From Microbulbifer donghaiensis (lineage in GTDB: Bacteria; Pseudomonadota; Gammaproteobacteria; Pseudomonadales; Cellvibrionaceae), in NCBI RefSeq assembly GCF_900129095.1, contig NZ_FQVA01000001.1, forward strand, positions 1,178,001 to 1,242,000: a stretch of 64,000 nucleotides of DNA, read 5' to 3'. The translations under genes were made by a program, and so were the position numbers. Below are positions 59,738 through 64,000 of the stretch, in pieces. Within the stretch, counting starts at the first letter, position 1. Each line of letters begins with the position of its first letter. The notes below the pieces were generated by a model. That model was not told where the DNA came from, did no database searches, and saw only the letters and a list, made by a program, of their open reading frames with translations.

Positions 59738-60835
59738 CTATCTGGCCAGGGCCAGCTCTTCGCCGCAGGCCGCGAGCACCTGCGCCGTCGCATCTGTTTT
59801 GGCGACTCGCCTTGCGGCTTTGGCCATCGTCAACAGCTTTTGCGGCTCGGAAAACAGCTCCTGCAGCAGACCGGCCAGCATTTCCGCATCCAGTGCATCC
59901 TGTTGAATCACGATGGCGCCGCCGGCCTGTTCCAGCCACTCGCCGTTCTTGGTCTGGTGATCATCGATCGCGAATGGAAACGGCACCATAATCGCGCCCA
60001 CACCGGCGGCGGCGATTTCCGAAACCGTCAGCGCACCGGCGCGGCAGATAATCAAATCGGCATTACTGTAGGCCGCCGCCATATCGGCAATAAACGGCAC
60101 CACTTCGGCATCCACCTGCGCGAGGCGATAGGCCTCCCGCGCCACATCGAGATGGCGTTTGCCAGCCTGATGCACTATGCGCGGCCGCAGCGCCGGCTCC
60201 AGCAGCAAAACGGCCTGAGGCACCAGTTCATTGATCGCCACGGCGCCGAGGCTGCCGCCCAGTACCAGTAGGCGCAGCGGCTGCTTTTTGCCGATGCGCT
60301 CCTGCGGTTCCGGCAGCTGCGCGATTTCATTGCGCACCGGGTTGCCTACCTGCTGGGCACGCGGCAGTCCGCTGGGAAACGCCTCCAGTACACGGCTGGC
60401 GATGCGGGCCAGCAGGCGGTTAGTCGTGCCGGCCACGGCATTCTGCTCGTGAATAATCAGCGGTACGCCGCTTAGCCGCGCCGCGACGCCACCGGGCCCG
60501 GTGGCAAAGCCACCAAAGCCGAGCACGGCATCCGGCCGCACTCTTTTCACCACGGCGCGCGCCTGCGTGACGGCGCGCACAATTTGCAGCGGCGCCTTCA
60601 GCAGTGCCAGCTTGCCCTTGCCGCGCACACCTTCAACAGTAATAAAGTGCAGAGGTATATCTGCCTCTGGAATCAGCTGCGACTCGATGCCGCGTTCAGT
60701 TCCCAGCCACTCGACGGCGGCGCCCTGCTCCTGCAGCGCGCGTGCAACTGCCAGTGCCGGAAACACATGGCCGCCGGTACCGCCGGCCATGATCAGGAAT
60801 TTCTTGCCGGAAAACGGCGCACTATTTACAGACAT
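59738..60835 (-). CDS. murG: Lipid II synthase (UDP-GlcNAc transferase) MurG
   Basis: The 365-residue GT-B enzyme has the glycine-rich MAGGTGGHVFPALAVARAL near the N terminus. GFGGFATGPGGVAARL and IIHEQNAVAGTTNRLL follow, then VLGGSLGAVAINELVP and ICRAGALTVSEIAAAGV in the donor domain. It transfers GlcNAc to lipid I at the inner face of the membrane. Its start overlaps the ftsW stop by one base (TGATG), so expression is coupled. Confidence 0.97.
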   Translation of the reverse strand: MSVNSAPFSGKKFLIMAGGTGGHVFPALAVARALQEQGAAVEWLGTERGIESQLIPEADIPLHFITVEGVRGKGKLALLKAPLQIVRAVTQARAVVKRVRPDAVLGFGGFATGPGGVAARLSGVPLIIHEQNAVAGTTNRLLARIASRVLEAFPSGLPRAQQVGNPVRNEIAQLPEPQERIGKKQPLRLLVLGGSLGAVAINELVPQAVLLLEPALRPRIVHQAGKRHLDVAREAYRLAQVDAEVVPFIADMAAAYSNADLIICRAGALTVSEIAAAGVGAIMVPFPFAIDDHQTKNGEWLEQAGGAIVIQQDALDAEMLAGLLQELFSEPQKLLTMAKAARRVAKTDATAQVLAACGEELALAR

Positions 60836-62058
60836 CAGGCCGCCTCCCCTTTTAATTCGCGATCTCCCACCTGCAGGGGATTAAAGATCGGCAACTGGCG
60901 AATTATGCCCGCGCCGGATTTCTCGCCGTCCACATTCTCGTGCAATTCAGCCTGCAGACGCATTGCCAGCGCGAACAGCGCACAGCAAACCACCAGGCTG
61001 CTTCCGCCGGAGCTGACAAACGGCAGCGTCAGGCCCTTGGTGGGCAGCAACCCGGAAGCCACCCCCATATTCACAAACGCTTGACCGGCCAGCAGCACCG
61101 CAATACCGAAGGCGAGCAGTGCGGCAAAAAATTTCTGCTGTTCAAGCGCACCGCGCACCAGGCGCAGGAGCGACCAGGTCAGGGCGACAAACAGTCCGAT
61201 TACCACCAAGCCGCCGGCGATACCCCACTCCTCGGAGAGAATGGCGAAGATAAAGTCCGTGTGCGCTTCCGGCAGGTAAAACAGCTTCTGCACACTGTTG
61301 CCGAGACCGACTCCAAACCACTCACCGCGACCAAAGGCAATCAGCGACTGGGTCAGCTGGTAGCCACTGGCGAACTGGTCGCCCCAGGGATCCAGAAAAG
61401 TCATCAATCGCTGCAGGCGATAGGGACTTACCAGGGCCATCAAGGCCAGGCCGCAGGCCGCAACACCTACCAGCAGGAAAGTGTGCGGCAGGCGCGCGCC
61501 GGCGAGGAATACCATCGCCAGCACGGTGCCGGAAATCACCACCACCGAACCGAAATCCGGTTGCGACAGCAGCAGTACCGCGACGATACCCAGAATGACT
61601 ACCGGCACCATGAAACTGCTCCAGTGGCGCAGTTGCTGGTTGCGGCGCGTCAGAAAACTCGCGAAAAAAATCAGCAGGCAGAACTTCGCCACTTCCGACG
61701 GCTGTACGGTGATGGAACCGAGTGCCAGCCAGCGGCGGCTGCCATTTACCTCGCGGCCGATGCCCGGCACCAGGACGGCCATCAGCAGCAGGCAGGAGAA
61801 CAGCAGCAGCGGCCAGGACAGGCGCGACCACACCGACAGCGGCACCTGGCTCACTACCAGTGCGGCCAGGGCACCAACGCCCAGATACATCAGATGGCGC
61901 TTGAGGAAGTACCAGGAATCGCCATACACATCCGCCGCATAGGCAATCGATGCCGACGCCACCATCACCACACCGATACTGACCAGGGCCAGTACACAGA
62001 ACGGCAGCAGCCAGTCCAGATTCTTGCTGTCCTGCACCAGCGCTTGCGCCTTGCTCAT
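60835..62058 (-). CDS. ftsW: Peptidoglycan glycosyltransferase FtsW (SEDS family)
   Basis: The 407-residue protein has about ten membrane helices and the SEDS signatures NGSRRWLALGSITVQPSEVA, then FIFAILSEEWGIAGGLVVIG and TKGLTLPFVSSGGSSLVVC. It polymerises septal glycan with FtsI. The N-terminal LLPFCVLALVSIGVVMVASA is helix 1. It overlaps murD by four bases and murG by one, giving a tightly coupled murD-ftsW-murG-murC unit. Confidence 0.97.
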   Translation of the reverse strand: MSKAQALVQDSKNLDWLLPFCVLALVSIGVVMVASASIAYAADVYGDSWYFLKRHLMYLGVGALAALVVSQVPLSVWSRLSWPLLLFSCLLLMAVLVPGIGREVNGSRRWLALGSITVQPSEVAKFCLLIFFASFLTRRNQQLRHWSSFMVPVVILGIVAVLLLSQPDFGSVVVISGTVLAMVFLAGARLPHTFLLVGVAACGLALMALVSPYRLQRLMTFLDPWGDQFASGYQLTQSLIAFGRGEWFGVGLGNSVQKLFYLPEAHTDFIFAILSEEWGIAGGLVVIGLFVALTWSLLRLVRGALEQQKFFAALLAFGIAVLLAGQAFVNMGVASGLLPTKGLTLPFVSSGGSSLVVCCALFALAMRLQAELHENVDGEKSGAGIIRQLPIFNPLQVGDRELKGEAA

Positions 62059-63479
62059 TCGGCACCTCCGGCCGTGAGGCTGCCGGACAGTGCCGCAACC
62101 GCACGACGGAAATCGTCGCCGCGCGCTTCAAAGTTGCGGTACATGTCGAAGCTGGCGCAGGCCGGCGACAGCAGTACGTAGTCCCCGCACCTAGCCAGTG
62201 CGCGCGCCTGCGCTACTGCGTCATCCATCGACTCGGCGCGGTGAATCTCGGTTCTGCCTTCGAACACCTGTGCAATCTTGTCCCCGTCGACGCCGATAGT
62301 AACCAGCGCGCGCAACGCCTCGGCGGCTTCTGCCAGCGGTGCGAAATCGGCACCCTTGCCGTCGCCACCGGCGATCAGCACTATCTTGTTCGTTGCCGTT
62401 GCGAGGCCATCCAGTGCTGCGCGCGTCGCACCGACGTTGGTGCCCTTGGAGTCATTCACAAAGGTGACGCCATCCAGGTCCGCAACCCGCTCGCAGCGGT
62501 GCGGCAGGCCCTTGAAGCTGCGCAGGACCGACAGCATGGCGGCCATCGGCAGGTCCACCGCATTGCCCAGTGCCAGGGCCGCCAGCGCATTGGCCACATT
62601 GTGCTTGCCGACCATCGCCAGTTCGCTGACCGGCAACAGCTTTTCCGTGCCCCGCACCAGCCACTCTTCCTGTGTTCCGCTTTCGCCGGCACCAGCGTAG
62701 CTGCGCAGGCCGAACTGCTGCAGGTCCGGCTGGTCCAGGCCGAAACTCCACTCGCGGCTGTCGCGGGACAGAGGCCCGCGCGTCAACGGGTCCGCACGGT
62801 TGACCACCAGCTGCTTTGCATTGCGATAAATACGCTGCTTGGCGCGGTGGTAATCCGCCAGGCTCGCATAGCGGTCCATATGGTCCGCACTCAGGTTCAG
62901 GATCGTCGCAACGGCGGGCGCCAGGGAATAAGTTGTTTCCAGCTGGAAGCTGGACAGCTCCAATATGAACAGCTGCGGCAGCGCGCTCTTCTGTTCTGCT
63001 AAAGGCGCCAGCAGGTCCAGCACCGGCACACCGATATTGCCGCCCACGCGCACATCCACACCGGCCTCTTCCGCCATCAGGCCCACCAGTGTGGTAACGG
63101 TGCTCTTGCCATTGGAGCCGGTGATGGCCACGACTTTCGGCGGCTGCTCGAGCTGCGCCAGCTCTCGCGCAAACAGTTCAATGTCGCCGATGACCGGAAT
63201 GCCGGCATCGACCGCCTGCTGCAGCGCCGGCTCCGCCAGAGCGATACCGGGGCTGGCGATAATCTCGCTGGCCGCCAGCATCGTTTCGCTGTTCAGCGGC
63301 CCGGTTTCCACCGCCACTTCGGGAAACTCCTCTCGGAAAGCATCGAGCCCCGGCGGCTGCTGGCGGCTGTCGGCGACCACCGGAGAAAAACCGGCGCGCA
63401 GCAGGAAGCGCACTACCGAACAACCGGTAGCGCCCATGCCGATTACCACTTTTTTCTCCGAGGTCGCGATCAAAGCCAT
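62055..63479 (-). CDS. murD: UDP-N-acetylmuramoyl-L-alanine-D-glutamate ligase MurD
   Basis: The 474-residue Mur ligase has VIGMGATGCSVVRFLLRAGF near the N terminus, the ATP P-loop VAITGSNGKSTVTTLVG, LSADHMDRYASLADY, FVNDSKGTNVGAT and LIAGGDGKGADF. It adds D-Glu to UDP-MurNAc-L-Ala. It is separated from mraY by 138 bases occupied mostly by a family B palindrome, whereas in many relatives mraY and murD are nearly adjacent. Its stop overlaps the ftsW start (ATGA). Confidence 0.97.
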   Translation of the reverse strand: MALIATSEKKVVIGMGATGCSVVRFLLRAGFSPVVADSRQQPPGLDAFREEFPEVAVETGPLNSETMLAASEIIASPGIALAEPALQQAVDAGIPVIGDIELFARELAQLEQPPKVVAITGSNGKSTVTTLVGLMAEEAGVDVRVGGNIGVPVLDLLAPLAEQKSALPQLFILELSSFQLETTYSLAPAVATILNLSADHMDRYASLADYHRAKQRIYRNAKQLVVNRADPLTRGPLSRDSREWSFGLDQPDLQQFGLRSYAGAGESGTQEEWLVRGTEKLLPVSELAMVGKHNVANALAALALGNAVDLPMAAMLSVLRSFKGLPHRCERVADLDGVTFVNDSKGTNVGATRAALDGLATATNKIVLIAGGDGKGADFAPLAEAAEALRALVTIGVDGDKIAQVFEGRTEIHRAESMDDAVAQARALARCGDYVLLSPACASFDMYRNFEARGDDFRRAVAALSGSLTAGGAE

Positions 63480-63528
63480 TCGCTTATCTGCTTATTTATC
63501 CAATCTCTTTTTTCGCAAGGGCCACATT

Positions 63529-63614
63529 CGTAGGATGGGCAAAGGAGCACAGCGACGTGCCCGTCACCACTGCCATCACCACTGATGGGCACGCTGCGCT
63601 TTGCCCATCCTACG
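63529..63614. repeat. Family B REP-like palindrome between mraY and murD
   Basis: CGTAGGATGGGCAAAGGAGC...GCGCTTTGCCCATCCTACG, containing two CACTGCCATCACCAC-type inner repeats. It is the longest family B copy in the window. Confidence 0.85.
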
Positions 63615-63617
63615 GGT

Positions 63618-64000
63618 CTAGCGCAACTTCAGGGTTGCCAGGCCGGCCAGCACCAGTACCACGGTAATGATCCAGAAGCGCACGATTACCCGCGGTTCCG
63701 GCCAGCCTTTCAGTTCAAAATGGTGATGCAGCGGCGCCATGCGGAAAATACGTTTTCCGGTCAGCTTGAATGACGCCACCTGCAGGATTACCGATACGGT
63801 CTCCATCACGAAGACACCGCCCATGATGAACAGCACGATCTCATGGCGGGTAATCACCGCGATAATGCCGAGTGCCGCACCCAGCGCCAGCGCACCGACA
63901 TCGCCCATAAATACCTGGGCGGGATAGGTGTTGAACCACAGGAATCCGAGCCCCGCGCCGCCCAGCGCCGCACAGAAGACAGCAAGCTCACCGGCTCCGG
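63618..64000 (-). CDS. mraY: Phospho-N-acetylmuramoyl-pentapeptide transferase MraY, C-terminal part
   Basis: The minus-strand frame stays open to the window edge. It encodes [20 protein letters not shown] + ALALG, with the catalytic Asp region FMGDVG. It then has [20 protein letters not shown], the membrane helix [20 protein letters not shown] and the histidine motif [12 protein letters not shown]. This is the last third of MraY, which makes lipid I. The 5' part lies beyond the window. The gene order mraY-murD-ftsW-murG-murC is standard. Confidence 0.96.
   Translation of the reverse strand, partial: GAGELAVFCAALGGAGLGFLWFNTYPAQVFMGDVGALALGAALGIIAVITRHEIVLFIMGGVFVMETVSVILQVASFKLTGKRIFRMAPLHHHFELKGWPEPRVIVRFWIITVVLVLAGLATLKLR

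Noticed and set aside
60940-62181. 413-residue Gln/His-rich plus-strand frame opposite ftsW and murD
   Set aside because: Antisense artefact; extreme Gln/Arg composition and no conserved motif.

Overview
The window looks like a chromosome segment of a marine-type gammaproteobacterium, most plausibly a Microbulbifer/Cellvibrio-like member of the Cellvibrionales. This is inferred from the pseudomonad-like gene order (dcw cluster, lpxC, secA, argJ; pilB-pilC-pilD-coaE-yacG), high GC content, secreted multi-domain proteases, TonB-dependent receptors and REP-like palindromes. No rRNA, tRNA or CRISPR array was seen.

Layout. 1-639: the 3' part of a sensor histidine kinase. 917-4387: a large secreted subtilisin-like protease. 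5041-15986: two TonB-dependent receptors with a type B carboxylesterase, a fatty-acyl-CoA-ligase-like enzyme, an alpha/beta hydrolase and a TetR regulator, which together resemble an uptake and catabolism locus for an ester or lipid substrate. 15771-18551: housekeeping genes (DUF3820, a glycine-zipper lipoprotein, a small zinc-ribbon-like protein, a BaiN/YhiN flavoprotein, dcd). 18700-25641: the SOS mutagenesis cassette imuA-imuB-dnaE2 with two LexA boxes upstream. The cassette is split by a ParD/ParE-type toxin-antitoxin pair plus an XRE regulator.

25642-30860 is an accessory island: vapBC, mntA-hepT, a winged-helix gene plus a frameshifted nucleotidyltransferase-like gene, a beta-CASP metallo-beta-lactamase-fold gene and a truncated, internally deleted copy of it. 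The island is bracketed by the dnaE2 3' end and a diverged second copy of that 3' end. 30866-40915 is a variable pilin locus: two PilA-like pilins flank a nested IS wreck (an IS256-family element inside an IS3-family remnant) and a polyprenol-type glycosylation cluster (GT4, two methyltransferases, GtrA, a GT39-like membrane enzyme, GT2). The downstream pilin gene has a convincing sigma-54 promoter. 41200-47086 carries pilB-pilC-pilD-coaE-yacG, interrupted between pilD and coaE by a second vapBC. That module is again bracketed by a duplicated, diverged 3' end of the preceding host gene (pilD).

47201-64000, all on the minus strand, is core: mutT, argJ, secA, an M23 endopeptidase, lpxC, ftsZ, ftsA, ftsQ, murC, murG, ftsW, murD and the 3' part of mraY. 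No ddlB lies between murC and ftsQ. Repeat palindromes occupy that position, and one of them supplies the ftsQ start codon.

The most unusual signals are: (i) two toxin-antitoxin cargoes each bracketed by diverged copies of the 3' end of the host gene next to them; (ii) a dispersed palindromic repeat carried in frame inside dnaE2; (iii) the mini-copy of the beta-CASP gene bounded by inverted repeats; and (iv) a candidate pilin-glycosylation island.
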